From an uncultured Victivallis sp. (GTDB lineage: Bacteria > Verrucomicrobiota > Lentisphaeria > Victivallales > Victivallaceae), in the NCBI GenBank assembly GCA_944389935.1, contig CALXOE010000031.1, positions 1 to 42,161 on the forward strand: a DNA stretch of 42,161 nucleotides, written 5' to 3'. Under the pieces are notes generated by a model, which worked only from the letters and a program-made list of their open reading frames with translations, was not told the DNA's origin and did no database searches. A program made the position numbers and the translations under genes. Positions within the stretch are counted from its first letter, which is position 1; the number at the start of each line of letters is the position of its first letter. Shown here one piece after another: positions 14,800 through 22,697 of the stretch.

Positions 14800-16824
14800 A
14801 TGGAAAAATTCGGGCCGATCATCCGCAATGCGGCGGAGATTCTGCACGGGGGCGACTACAATCCGGATCAATGGCTTGAAACCCCGGAGATCATCGACCG
14901 GGATTTCGAGCTGATGGAGAAGTCCGGCTGCAACACCTTTTCGGTCGGTATTTTCAGCTGGACCGCGCTGGAGCCCGCGCCGGGGAAATACCGTTTCGAC
15001 TGGCTCGATCGGATCATGGACCGCATGGCCGAGCACAACTTTCATGTGATTCTCGCGACGCCGAGCGGAGCGAAACCCGCCTGGCTCGCGACCGCGCATC
15101 CCGAGGTCTGCCGTGTCGATGAAAACGGATTGCGGCAACCTTACTCCTGGCGTCACAACCACTGCTGGAGTTCGCCGTTCTACCGTGCGAAAGTGCGTGA
15201 GATCAACTCGAAACTCGCGAAACGGTATGCGAACCATCCGGCTCTTTCCGGCTGGCACCTCTCGAACGAATACAGCGGCAGCTGCTACTGTGATCTGTGC
15301 ATCGACCGTTTCCGCAGCTGGCTGCGCGAACGGTACGGCACGCTGGAGAATCTGAACCGCGCGTGGTGGAATACGTTCTGGAGTCACATCCACACCGACT
15401 GGGCCGAAATCACGCCGTGGGGGTGTTCCGAGGGGAACTCGTTCGACTGGAAGCGGTTCAATACCGTTCAGTGCTGTGAGTTCATGAAGTTTGAGGTCGA
15501 CGCGCTGCGTGCCTGTGCGCCGGACGTTCCGGTGACGACGAACATGATGGGATTTTTCGACGGGCTCGACTACTGGCGAGTGGCGGAGGTGTGTGACTTC
15601 ATCTCCGACGACGTCTATCCCGGCTGGGGAATCGAGCCGGATGTCCGCAAGATTCTCGCCGAATGTTCGATGCGGCACGATATGCACCGTTCGATGAAGA
15701 ACGGCAAGCCGTTTCTCATCATGGAGTCCGCTCCGAGCGCGACGAACTGGCAGCCGGGTCATCGGCTGAAGCGGCCGAATCAGCACAAACTCGAGGAGCT
15801 CACCGCGATCGGTCACGGCGCCGACGGAACCCTCTACTTCCAGTGGCGGAAGAGCCGCGGCAACCTCGAGAAATTCCACGGCGCCGTCGTCGATCACGTC
15901 GGGACGGAGGAGACCAGGGTGTTCCGCGATGTCGCCGAGCTCGGCGCGCTCTACCGCAAATGCGGCGGGATCTGCGGGAGCGCTTATCCGGCTCAGGCGG
16001 CGGTCGTCTGGGATTGGGAGTGTCTCTGGGCGTTCCAGACCAGTTCCGGCCCCGGCAGCCTGGAGGAGAAGAAGTACACGGAAACGGTTCAGACTTTCTA
16101 TCGCGCGCTCTGGACGAAGAACATCCCGCTGGATGTGATCGAATCGTTGTCGGATTTCTCGAAATACCGGCTGCTGATCTGCCCGATGATGTTGATGCTC
16201 AAGCCCGGCGTGGCGGAACGGCTCAAAGCGTTTGTCGCGGCGGGCGGAACCGTGGTGATGAGTTATTTCTCCGGCTATGAGGATCGCGACACGAACTGTT
16301 TCCTCGGCGGTTGGCCCGGGGACGGGCTCATGGAGCTCTTCGGCATCTGGAACGAGGAGATCGGCGGAATTCCCGCGTTCGATCGCCAGTCGATCTGTTA
16401 CGAGGGACGCGAATTTGACGTGTCCGGATATGCCGAGCGCATTCATCTGCGCGGGGCGGAATCTCTCGCAACCTACGTCGTCGACCCGCTTTACAGCGGA
16501 AATCCCGCCGTGACGGTCAATCGTTTCGGCGCGGGGAAAGCGTACTACATCGCCGCGCGCACCGGGGAGGAGTTCCTCTCGGAGTTTCTCGGGAAGCTCG
16601 CCGCTGATGAGGGATTGGAGCCGGTCATTCCGGCGGACAACCCCGGGATCAGCGCCACGCTGCGCAGCAACGGCGAAGAGGAGTTTCTGTTCCTCTTCAA
16701 CTACACGGCGGAGGAGCGCAGCGTCCGGCTGCCGGAGGGAAGTTACACGGCGCTCGCGGACGGTTCCGCCCGCAGCGGCGTCGTCAAACTGCCTCCGTTC
16801 GGCTCGGAGATCCTGAAAAAGTGA
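14800..16824 (+). CDS. GH42 beta-galactosidase
   Basis: A 674-residue glycoside hydrolase of the usual GH42 length with no signal peptide, so probably cytoplasmic. The N-terminus has GGDYNPDQW. The acid/base is Glu157 in WHLSNEYSG and the nucleophile Glu309 in LIMESAPSATNW. Cysteines at 106, 161, 163 and 166 include the cluster that binds zinc in several GH42 enzymes (CYCDLC). The C-terminal part (about 400-670) matches the trimerisation and beta domains (LLICPMMLMLKPG, AGGTVVMSYFSG). It releases beta-linked galactose from small oligosaccharides brought into the cell. It follows the NahK-like kinase in the same direction. Confidence 0.95.
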   Translation: MEKFGPIIRNAAEILHGGDYNPDQWLETPEIIDRDFELMEKSGCNTFSVGIFSWTALEPAPGKYRFDWLDRIMDRMAEHNFHVILATPSGAKPAWLATAHPEVCRVDENGLRQPYSWRHNHCWSSPFYRAKVREINSKLAKRYANHPALSGWHLSNEYSGSCYCDLCIDRFRSWLRERYGTLENLNRAWWNTFWSHIHTDWAEITPWGCSEGNSFDWKRFNTVQCCEFMKFEVDALRACAPDVPVTTNMMGFFDGLDYWRVAEVCDFISDDVYPGWGIEPDVRKILAECSMRHDMHRSMKNGKPFLIMESAPSATNWQPGHRLKRPNQHKLEELTAIGHGADGTLYFQWRKSRGNLEKFHGAVVDHVGTEETRVFRDVAELGALYRKCGGICGSAYPAQAAVVWDWECLWAFQTSSGPGSLEEKKYTETVQTFYRALWTKNIPLDVIESLSDFSKYRLLICPMMLMLKPGVAERLKAFVAAGGTVVMSYFSGYEDRDTNCFLGGWPGDGLMELFGIWNEEIGGIPAFDRQSICYEGREFDVSGYAERIHLRGAESLATYVVDPLYSGNPAVTVNRFGAGKAYYIAARTGEEFLSEFLGKLAADEGLEPVIPADNPGISATLRSNGEEEFLFLFNYTAEERSVRLPEGSYTALADGSARSGVVKLPPFGSEILKK

Positions 16825-16906
16825 GCGGGAAATTTGAATTTCCGGCGTTCCGGCCGTATGTTATATGCTCGCGAACGAACTTCAAATTCAATCAGACAGG
16901 TGTGAT

Positions 16907-17542
16907 ATGTATTTAGGCAGAATTGTGGCGATCGGCATGACTCCGGCGGGCAAGGCCGCGGCGATGTACCGGGTTTCCTCGCGCTCGTTTCCGAACCGGG
17001 AAGCGGTGTTGAACAACAATCAGATTTCGATCATGCCGCGGGCGGGATTCGAGGGCGATCTGCGCAAGAATCCGTACATCACCTACAACTGCATCCGGCT
17101 TACGGGCGAGTGGGCGGTTGCGACGAACGGTTCTCAGACCGATCCGATCGTCGAGAAACTCGCGATGGGCTATCCTGCGCGCGATGCGATCTCGCTTTCG
17201 CTCCTGGCGATGGATTACGAGAAGGATTCGCTCGATACGCCGCGCATTGTCGCGGTGGTCGGACGCAAGGTGCGGAAAGGATATCTCGGCATCATCCGCA
17301 AGGACGCGCTGCTCGTTCGGGAGTTCGATCTCGTGCCTGGACAGATCCGCTATCTCTCGACCTACGAGAAGAATCGTCCGTGCGACGATCAGGTGACGGA
17401 CGGTTTCGACGGCGTCTGCGCGAAGTGCGCGGTGAACTACATCGTCGACGGCGGGATCTTCGCGGATTTCACGAATCCGGTCACGAGTGCCGCCGCCGTC
17501 GAGTCAGGTGACGGTTACGAACTCGCAGTCCGCGTGATCTGA
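16907..17542 (+). CDS. IMP cyclohydrolase, archaeal PurO type
   Basis: The start at 16907 (MYLGRIVAIGMTPAGK) is the conserved family N-terminus; an earlier frame from 16865 adds unrelated residues. The 211-residue protein has the segment YRVSSRSFPNREA and a long ITYNCIRL core of PF07826-type proteins. In archaea PurO closes FAICAR to IMP, the last step of purine synthesis. Bacterial homologues occur, and some may act on other nucleotides, so the exact activity is uncertain. It is a single gene with a Rho-independent terminator (17576-17607) just after it. Confidence 0.85.
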   Translation: MYLGRIVAIGMTPAGKAAAMYRVSSRSFPNREAVLNNNQISIMPRAGFEGDLRKNPYITYNCIRLTGEWAVATNGSQTDPIVEKLAMGYPARDAISLSLLAMDYEKDSLDTPRIVAVVGRKVRKGYLGIIRKDALLVREFDLVPGQIRYLSTYEKNRPCDDQVTDGFDGVCAKCAVNYIVDGGIFADFTNPVTSAAAVESGDGYELAVRVI

Positions 17543-17575
17543 CGCATTCGGACATTTTCCATGATGCCGCAAGGA

Positions 17576-17607
17576 GCGGGGGGGAATTTTCCCTCCGCTT
17601 TTTTTTT
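17576..17607 (+). terminator. Rho-independent terminator after the PurO-type gene
   Basis: GCGGGGGG pairs with CCCTCCGC (one G-U pair) across an AT-rich loop, followed by a run of nine T. It isolates the PurO-type gene from the IclR operon. Confidence 0.8.
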
Positions 17608-17647
17608 CGTTTTTCGGGGAATTCCAGAGAGGAAGATCCCCATTTTA

Positions 17648-17681
17648 TTTAATTATTTTAAATATTGAAAAATAAATTAAA
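17648..17681. repeat. AT-rich imperfect palindrome upstream of the IclR promoter
   Basis: TTTAATT (17648-17654) and AATTAAA (17675-17681) flank an almost pure A/T block about 20 bp upstream of the -35. It may be a regulator site or an UP element. Confidence 0.35.
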
Positions 17682-17699
17682 AAATACTTGAAACAGCTC

Positions 17700-17728
17700 T
17701 TGCCGGACGGCGCCCGTTTCGGTATAAT
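17700..17728 (+). promoter_or_regulatory. Promoter of the IclR/FAD-oxidoreductase operon
   Basis: TTGCCG (17700-17705), a 17-bp spacer and a consensus TATAAT (17723-17728), about 28 bp upstream of ATG 17757. Confidence 0.6.
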
Positions 17729-17756
17729 ATCAATATCAGGCGGAGAGGAGGGTCGG

Positions 17757-18509
17757 ATGAGTTCGGTGATCGACAAGGCGGCGCTGGTGCTGCGTTTGAC
17801 GGGGGAGCACGAGCCGTGCACGCTGCAGGAGCTGACGGTGCTCTCCGGGATCAAGAAACCCGCATTGTATCTGCTGCTCAAGCAGCTCGTGCAGAACGGT
17901 CTGCTGGCGAAAGAGGAGAAAACGCGCCGGTATTCGCTCGGAACGGGGGTGTTCGATCTGGCGGCGCGGCGGAATGCCGAGCTGGCGGCGGTTCATTTTT
18001 CCCGGCATATCGCCGAGGAGCTCGGGAGCGAATTCGGGGAGGCGGTGACGATTGCCCGGCTTTCGGGCGGGTGTTATCACCGGATTGCGGAGGTGGAATC
18101 GCGTTATTCCGTGAAAGTCGGCGCGGTCGACGGCCGGGAGAACCGCCTCTACCGCAGCGCGACGGGCCGGGTGCTGCTGGCATTTGCTCCGGAAGCGGAG
18201 TTCCGGAAGATTCTGGCGCGGGCGGGGATGCCGACCCCGTCGGAATGGCCGCGCATGCGTTCGCCCGAACAGCTGGAGCGGGAGCTGCGCCGGATCCGGG
18301 AGGAGAACTTCGCCGAGCGCAGAACTTCGGATGGCGAGGCGGTTTTTCTGGCGTCGGCCGGATTCGACCGCAACGGGAGCGCGATCGCTGTCGGGGTGAA
18401 CTTTCCGCTGTTCCGGTACGAACGGGAGGAGTCCGGCCGCATCCGGGCGCGCCTGGCGCGGGCCGCGGAACAGCTGACCGCTTTGCTGTCAGGCGAAAAT
18501 CGCCGTTGA
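17757..18509 (+). CDS. IclR-family transcriptional regulator
   Basis: The start at 17757 follows GAGAGGAGGG (17743-17752); a TTG at 17688 lies upstream of the promoter and is rejected. The 250-residue protein has the IclR winged helix (about 1-65; CTLQELTVLSGIKKPALYLLLKQLVQNGLL) and an effector domain (about 75-245) with YRSATGRVLLAF and VAVGVNFPLF-like segments typical of the family. The gene is followed 55 bp later by an FAD oxidoreductase, its likely target. Confidence 0.93.
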   Translation: MSSVIDKAALVLRLTGEHEPCTLQELTVLSGIKKPALYLLLKQLVQNGLLAKEEKTRRYSLGTGVFDLAARRNAELAAVHFSRHIAEELGSEFGEAVTIARLSGGCYHRIAEVESRYSVKVGAVDGRENRLYRSATGRVLLAFAPEAEFRKILARAGMPTPSEWPRMRSPEQLERELRRIREENFAERRTSDGEAVFLASAGFDRNGSAIAVGVNFPLFRYEREESGRIRARLARAAEQLTALLSGENRR

Positions 18510-18564
18510 AAACAGCTTCATTACGAGCATTCTCACTCATCATCAAAAACACAGGAGGATGGAT

Positions 18565-20127
18565 ATGGAAGAGAGAATCACGTTCACCCGGAAAGATGTC
18601 CCGGTCGTCCGGCAGGCGGAGGTTCTGGTGGTCGGCGGCGGCTATGCCGGGTTCGGCGCGGCGCTCGCGGCGGCCCGGAACGGAGCGAAGACGCTGCTGG
18701 TCGAACAGCAGTCGGCGCTGGGCGGACTCGTGACCATGGGATATGTCGCATTGACGTTCAGTTACATCGAGGGGATCGGGTACGAACTCTTCCATATTCT
18801 CCAGCAGACCGGAGCGGTCAAGGGGCGGTTCGTCGATCCGGAAAAGACGAAAGTGATTCTCGAGCAGATGCTGCTCAAAGAGGGAGTCGAACTGCTGTAC
18901 AACACCACTGTGATCGATTCGATCGTCGAGAACGACACGATCACCGGAGTCGTGATCTGCAACAAGGGAGGAATCCAGGCGATCCGGGCGGCGCGCGTGA
19001 TCGACGCTTCCGGCGACGGCGATGTCGCGGCGGCCGCCGGCGTCCCGTACGAGGTCGGCAACCCGGAGATGGACGGCTACAATCAGGCGACTTCGCTTGT
19101 GATGCACGTCGGGAACGTCGACATGGAGGAGTATAAAAAGATTCCGCGCATGTCGACCTGCTGGCTCAAGCAGATCGAGGAGGCGGTGGCCTCCGGTGAA
19201 TATCCGTATATGATCGACAAACGGGTGAACTGGGTCGTGCAGACGCCGGGGCGCGATCCACGTCATCAGGAGCTGTTCATCTGCTATGCCCACAGTCGCA
19301 AATGCCGCTGCCTGGACGGGTTTGATCTGACGCGCCAGCTGGTGGAACAGCGACAGCAGTGCCAGTGGATCATCGAGTTCTGCCGGAAACGGATTCCGGG
19401 ATTCCGCGATGCGTGGCTGATCGACACCGCGCCGATGCTGGGCGTGCGGGAGTCGCGCCGGATTCTCTGCGATTACAAGCTTACGGGCGATGACCTCGTC
19501 AACGGAGCCCGCTTCGATGATGCGGTGATGCGCGGCATGCATGCGTTTGACGCGCACCATCCGCTCGAAGTCGGCCACGTCAAACATATCGTCCGCCGGA
19601 ACGCCGACGGGGAGGAACAGAAGTTCTACGTCAATCCCGGCAACTGGCGCGAGGTCCCTTACCGTTGCCTGGTGACGCGGAAGATCGACAATCTTCTGGT
19701 GGCGGGGCGGGATTTTTCGGCGGATTTCATGGGGCACAGCGGCAATCGGCTGGTGCTCGAATGCCTGAACATGGGGCAGGCCGCGGGAACCGCCGCCGCA
19801 CTGTCGATCCGGGACGGTGTGACTCCCCGGAAGCTCGACGTCAAAAAATTGCGCGACACTCTGGTCGGCATGGGCGTGAACCTCTATCACGATCCGGAAT
19901 TCGGCAACGGCGGGGTCGACGTGCGGATCAAGGTGCGCCCGGAGGACCTGATCTATCCGGAGAACAACGCCAGCGGGCAGGCGACCACCGAACTGCGTCC
20001 GGAGCGTCGCGAAGAGTATGTCGTCGACGTCGACGCGATCGAGCGGGAACGGATGGAACGGTATTTGCAGGAGTCCGGCGCGGGCTACACTTCCACCGGC
20101 GGCGATGTCGGTACGAATCTCGAGTGA
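18565..20127 (+). CDS. FAD-dependent oxidoreductase
   Basis: The AGGAGG at 18553-18558 abuts an ATG at 18559 but sits 6 nt before ATG 18565, which is the better start (520 residues). The N-terminus holds the Rossmann FAD-binding motif VLVVGGGYAGFGAALAAARNGAKTLLVEQ, followed by GGLVTMGYV. A second FAD-contact region (LLVAGRDFSADFMGHSGNRL, residues about 375-395) and GQAAGTAAALSI close the domain, as in PF12831-type oxidoreductases. There is no signal peptide. The substrate is unknown; relatives often sit with sugar or polyol catabolism genes. The upstream IclR gene is the likely regulator. Confidence 0.92.
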   Translation: MEERITFTRKDVPVVRQAEVLVVGGGYAGFGAALAAARNGAKTLLVEQQSALGGLVTMGYVALTFSYIEGIGYELFHILQQTGAVKGRFVDPEKTKVILEQMLLKEGVELLYNTTVIDSIVENDTITGVVICNKGGIQAIRAARVIDASGDGDVAAAAGVPYEVGNPEMDGYNQATSLVMHVGNVDMEEYKKIPRMSTCWLKQIEEAVASGEYPYMIDKRVNWVVQTPGRDPRHQELFICYAHSRKCRCLDGFDLTRQLVEQRQQCQWIIEFCRKRIPGFRDAWLIDTAPMLGVRESRRILCDYKLTGDDLVNGARFDDAVMRGMHAFDAHHPLEVGHVKHIVRRNADGEEQKFYVNPGNWREVPYRCLVTRKIDNLLVAGRDFSADFMGHSGNRLVLECLNMGQAAGTAAALSIRDGVTPRKLDVKKLRDTLVGMGVNLYHDPEFGNGGVDVRIKVRPEDLIYPENNASGQATTELRPERREEYVVDVDAIERERMERYLQESGAGYTSTGGDVGTNLE

Positions 20128-20154
20128 AATCGGCACTTTTTTCGCCGTCCTGAC

Positions 20155-20183
20155 TTGACAGAGGACATACAATATTGTATAAT
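20155..20183 (+). promoter_or_regulatory. Consensus sigma70 promoter of the left GntR gene
   Basis: TTGACA (20155-20160), exactly 17 bp, then TATAAT (20178-20183): both hexamers match the consensus fully. Such a strong promoter would need repression, which fits the palindrome lying across its spacer and -10. Confidence 0.85.
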
Positions 20184-20201
20184 CTATATACAAAGATTGT
20201 A
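20167..20201. promoter_or_regulatory. Tandem operator: two TACAA/TTGTA dyads
   Basis: A perfect 14-bp palindrome, ATACAATATTGTAT (20167-20180), overlaps the promoter -10. A second dyad, TACAA-AGA-TTGTA (20189-20201), follows. Their centres are about 21.5 bp apart, two helical turns, so two dimers could sit on one face. It is placed for autorepression by the GntR protein encoded just downstream. Confidence 0.65.
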
Positions 20202-20220
20202 ATCGCATGAGGGCGGGACG

Positions 20221-21261
20221 GTGGAAAAATATCTGGAAATAGCTGACATTCTGCGGAATCGCATTCTGCATGGCGACTACATGCTCAAGGAGATTCCGAC
20301 GGAGAACAAACTCGCGGCCGAGGTCGGAGTGTCGCGCATGACGGCGCGGAAAGCGATCATGCTGCTGATCAGCCAGGGGGTGCTGGAACGCAAGGAGAAC
20401 CGGCGGGTCGTCTGCGTGGCGGGTGCCGGGCGGAAAAATGAGAAAATCGCATTGCTCGTGCCGACCTGGTCGTCGACGGAGTATCAGACCTGGCGTCATC
20501 TGCTCGAACGGATGGCGCTCGAGCACAATTTGAACGTGCATCCGGTCGATTATGTGCACTGGGAGGATCCGGTGGTGCCGCATACGCTCGACTCGTTTCC
20601 GGCGGTGTTTCTGCTGCCGTCGGTCGGGGCGCTGCCGCCGCGGGTGGCGGAGCTGCTGCGGAGTCATCCCCGGCTGGCGGTGCTGGGAAATGATTTGAGC
20701 AGCCACGGGCTGCTTTCGATCAATCTGTTTCCGGCGATTCACGTGAATCGCCTGCTGGATCTGCTGGTGGATGCGGGCTGCCACCGGGTGGACTGTCTCT
20801 GTGCGCAGCCGCGGGACGAGACGACGGAGGCGCGGGTCATGCAGTGGCGATTGTGGCAGCGGCTGACCGGGATTCCGGGGGATCTGCTCACCCGGAATGT
20901 CCGGCCGTTTTCGTTGTCGATTCGCAACGCTTTCGAGATGGTCGACGAGGCTTTGCGGCAGGGGCGGCGCATGGATGGAATCCTCAGCGTAACGATGAAC
21001 GGAGCGCTCGGCGCCTGCCGGGCGTGCCGCGAACACGGTTTGCGGATCGGTCGGGACGTACGCATCTGCACCGTGAACGGGCAGGGGACGAACCGCTATA
21101 CGATTCCCACAATCACCTGCCTGGAGCCGGAGGAACAGAGCGCCTATTTGAAAGTGGTTTTCTCCTGGATGACACAGGAGCAGGGGGCGTGGGATGGACC
21201 GCTTGTGCTCCAGCCGGAGCTGCCGAAACTGTTCACCGGGGAATCCACCTCCGGCATGTGA
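20221..21261 (+). CDS. GntR-family regulator with LacI-like sugar-binding domain
   Basis: The gene starts at GTG 20221; a weak GAGGGCGGG leader precedes it. The 346-residue protein has a GntR winged helix at about 1-70 (MEKYLEIADILRNRILHGDY, then PTENKLAAEVGVSRMTARKAIMLL). The remainder (about 80-340) resembles the periplasmic-binding-like effector domain of LacI proteins, starting KIALLVPTW. This domain pairing is typical of AraR-like sugar regulators. A consensus promoter with tandem operators lies just upstream, and a similar palindrome covers the promoter at 22527-22555. It is followed 36 bp later by a six-hairpin glycosidase-like gene. Confidence 0.92.
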   Translation: MEKYLEIADILRNRILHGDYMLKEIPTENKLAAEVGVSRMTARKAIMLLISQGVLERKENRRVVCVAGAGRKNEKIALLVPTWSSTEYQTWRHLLERMALEHNLNVHPVDYVHWEDPVVPHTLDSFPAVFLLPSVGALPPRVAELLRSHPRLAVLGNDLSSHGLLSINLFPAIHVNRLLDLLVDAGCHRVDCLCAQPRDETTEARVMQWRLWQRLTGIPGDLLTRNVRPFSLSIRNAFEMVDEALRQGRRMDGILSVTMNGALGACRACREHGLRIGRDVRICTVNGQGTNRYTIPTITCLEPEEQSAYLKVVFSWMTQEQGAWDGPLVLQPELPKLFTGESTSGM

Positions 21262-21297
21262 GGCCGGAGCCGGAACCCGAAATCGGAGGGAAACTGC

Positions 21298-22500
21298 ATG
21301 GACTCGGCGAAATCGGACGCTCCACTGCGCGAGGCGGTCGCGGCGGCGGTCGGCTGGCTGACCGGGACAGCTGCGAATCGAACGGAAACTCCCGTGGGAA
21401 AACGCGGCGCAAAGCTGCGGCTGAAGAGCTGGGTCGGAGCGATCCGCGGGGAGTACCGTGCCGCGACGAAAGAGTGGGACTCATTCTGTCCGGTCTGGCA
21501 CACCGGACAGGCAGTGAAAGCACTGGTTGCGGCCTCCGAAACTCTGGGGCGGCCGGAGTGGCTCGAACGGGCGGTATTTCATGCGGAGTTTCTGCTGGCC
21601 AATCAGATCGCCGATGGTCCGGACGCGGGGATGCTGCTCGGATTCGAGGATCATCCGGGCAAAGATTATGTGAACACATCCGCGGTGCTCGAGTCGCTTG
21701 ACGGACTTTTTGAGTTGAGCCGCGCCACCGGGGATGAGCGTTTTGCCGATGCCGCGGTCAGGGCGCTCCGCTGGGTGAAACGGACCGCCTGGCTGCCGGA
21801 ACGTGGTTTGTTCGACGATCTTTACGACATTCACCAACGCTGTTTCGTGCACGGGATTCAGGCGGCGCAGGGGCGTCCGCTGCTCGATGACGCGGTGTTT
21901 CTGACCGGGTGGCAGCTCACGGGCGATGCCGGTTTTCGCGAGGTCGCGCTGCGGACGGCCGAAATGCTGGTCCGTGATGAGTTTCCCGCCGGAAACTGGC
22001 TGAATTACGGGCCGTGCAGCCGCGACGAGGGAGTGCTGCATCCCCGGCACGCCTACTGGTGGGGGAATCCGATGCTGGAAGTGTACGAGGCCACCGGGGA
22101 GGAACGGTTCCGGGAGCTTTTTCTGCGTTCGGCGTGCTGGTATCTGCGGGCGCTCCGGCTCGACGGTGGACTCTTCCGGGATACGTCTCCGGCGTTCAAC
22201 ACCACCTCATTCGGGCACGCCGCGAGCGGTTCGGCTTCCGCTGCGGTGATGCTGCTGCGTGCCTGGCGTGCGAGCGGGGAGCGGGAGTTTCTGGAGGGGG
22301 CGCGCCGGGCGTTGAGATTCTGCCTGTCGATGCAGTTCACGCGAGCCGGGGATCCCGCATTGAACGGCGCGATTCTGGAGAAAGTCCTGCCGCCGGACGG
22401 ATCGGACGCCTCCCCCTACCATGTGCGTGATCTCGGTACGATCTTCTTTCTGCAGGCCGCAGCTTTGTGGCTGCGACTTTCACTGCCGTTCAAACTTTGA
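21298..22500 (+). CDS. Six-hairpin glycosidase-like protein
   Basis: A 400-residue protein without a signal peptide, starting after CGGAGGG. It is built of repeated helix pairs ([70 protein letters not shown]), the pattern of an (alpha/alpha)6 barrel as in GH88, GH105 or epimerase-type enzymes. The family within that fold cannot be fixed by eye and catalytic residues are not assigned. Its place after the GntR regulator suggests breakdown of oligosaccharides released by the secreted enzymes downstream. Confidence 0.82.
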   Translation: MDSAKSDAPLREAVAAAVGWLTGTAANRTETPVGKRGAKLRLKSWVGAIRGEYRAATKEWDSFCPVWHTGQAVKALVAASETLGRPEWLERAVFHAEFLLANQIADGPDAGMLLGFEDHPGKDYVNTSAVLESLDGLFELSRATGDERFADAAVRALRWVKRTAWLPERGLFDDLYDIHQRCFVHGIQAAQGRPLLDDAVFLTGWQLTGDAGFREVALRTAEMLVRDEFPAGNWLNYGPCSRDEGVLHPRHAYWWGNPMLEVYEATGEERFRELFLRSACWYLRALRLDGGLFRDTSPAFNTTSFGHAASGSASAAVMLLRAWRASGEREFLEGARRALRFCLSMQFTRAGDPALNGAILEKVLPPDGSDASPYHVRDLGTIFFLQAAALWLRLSLPFKL

Positions 22501-22526
22501 AAAATCAGATTTTTTTCCTCTGTCCC

Positions 22527-22555
22527 TTGACATGGGTATATGAATATAGTATAAT
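22527..22555 (+). promoter_or_regulatory. Consensus sigma70 promoter of the interrupted-pseudopilin operon
   Basis: TTGACA (22527-22532), 17 bp, TATAAT (22550-22555): again a full match to consensus. The leader to ATG 22698 would be about 136 nt. Confidence 0.8.
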
Positions 22556-22562
22556 ATTATAC
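22549..22562. promoter_or_regulatory. Operator-like palindrome over the -10
   Basis: GTATAATATTATAC is a perfect 14-bp palindrome covering the -10. It has the same length, AATATT core and position as the one at 20167-20180 in front of the GntR gene, so both may bind that regulator. Confidence 0.55.
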
Positions 22563-22697
22563 AAACCTGATATAGTGTTATGCCGCATCCAACAGTCGGC
22601 CGCGGGTGAGTGGATACGGTTTGGAGTGCATTCGAGGATTTTGATTGCTTCGTCACGGGTGGATATAACAGAGATGGATTCAGGGAAAGGGGATCGA

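Noticed and set aside
17878..21036. Long open frame on the minus strand (1052 codons), and similar antisense frames at 14731-16446 and 24289-25716
   Set aside because: They lie opposite well-supported genes (IclR, FAD oxidoreductase, GntR, GH42, beta-helix). In GC-rich DNA antisense frames stay open by chance; the products are Arg/Pro/His-rich with no motif.
22467..22697. Upstream extension of the pseudopilin frame
   Set aside because: It would overlap the end of the six-hairpin gene and cross the consensus promoter at 22527-22555.
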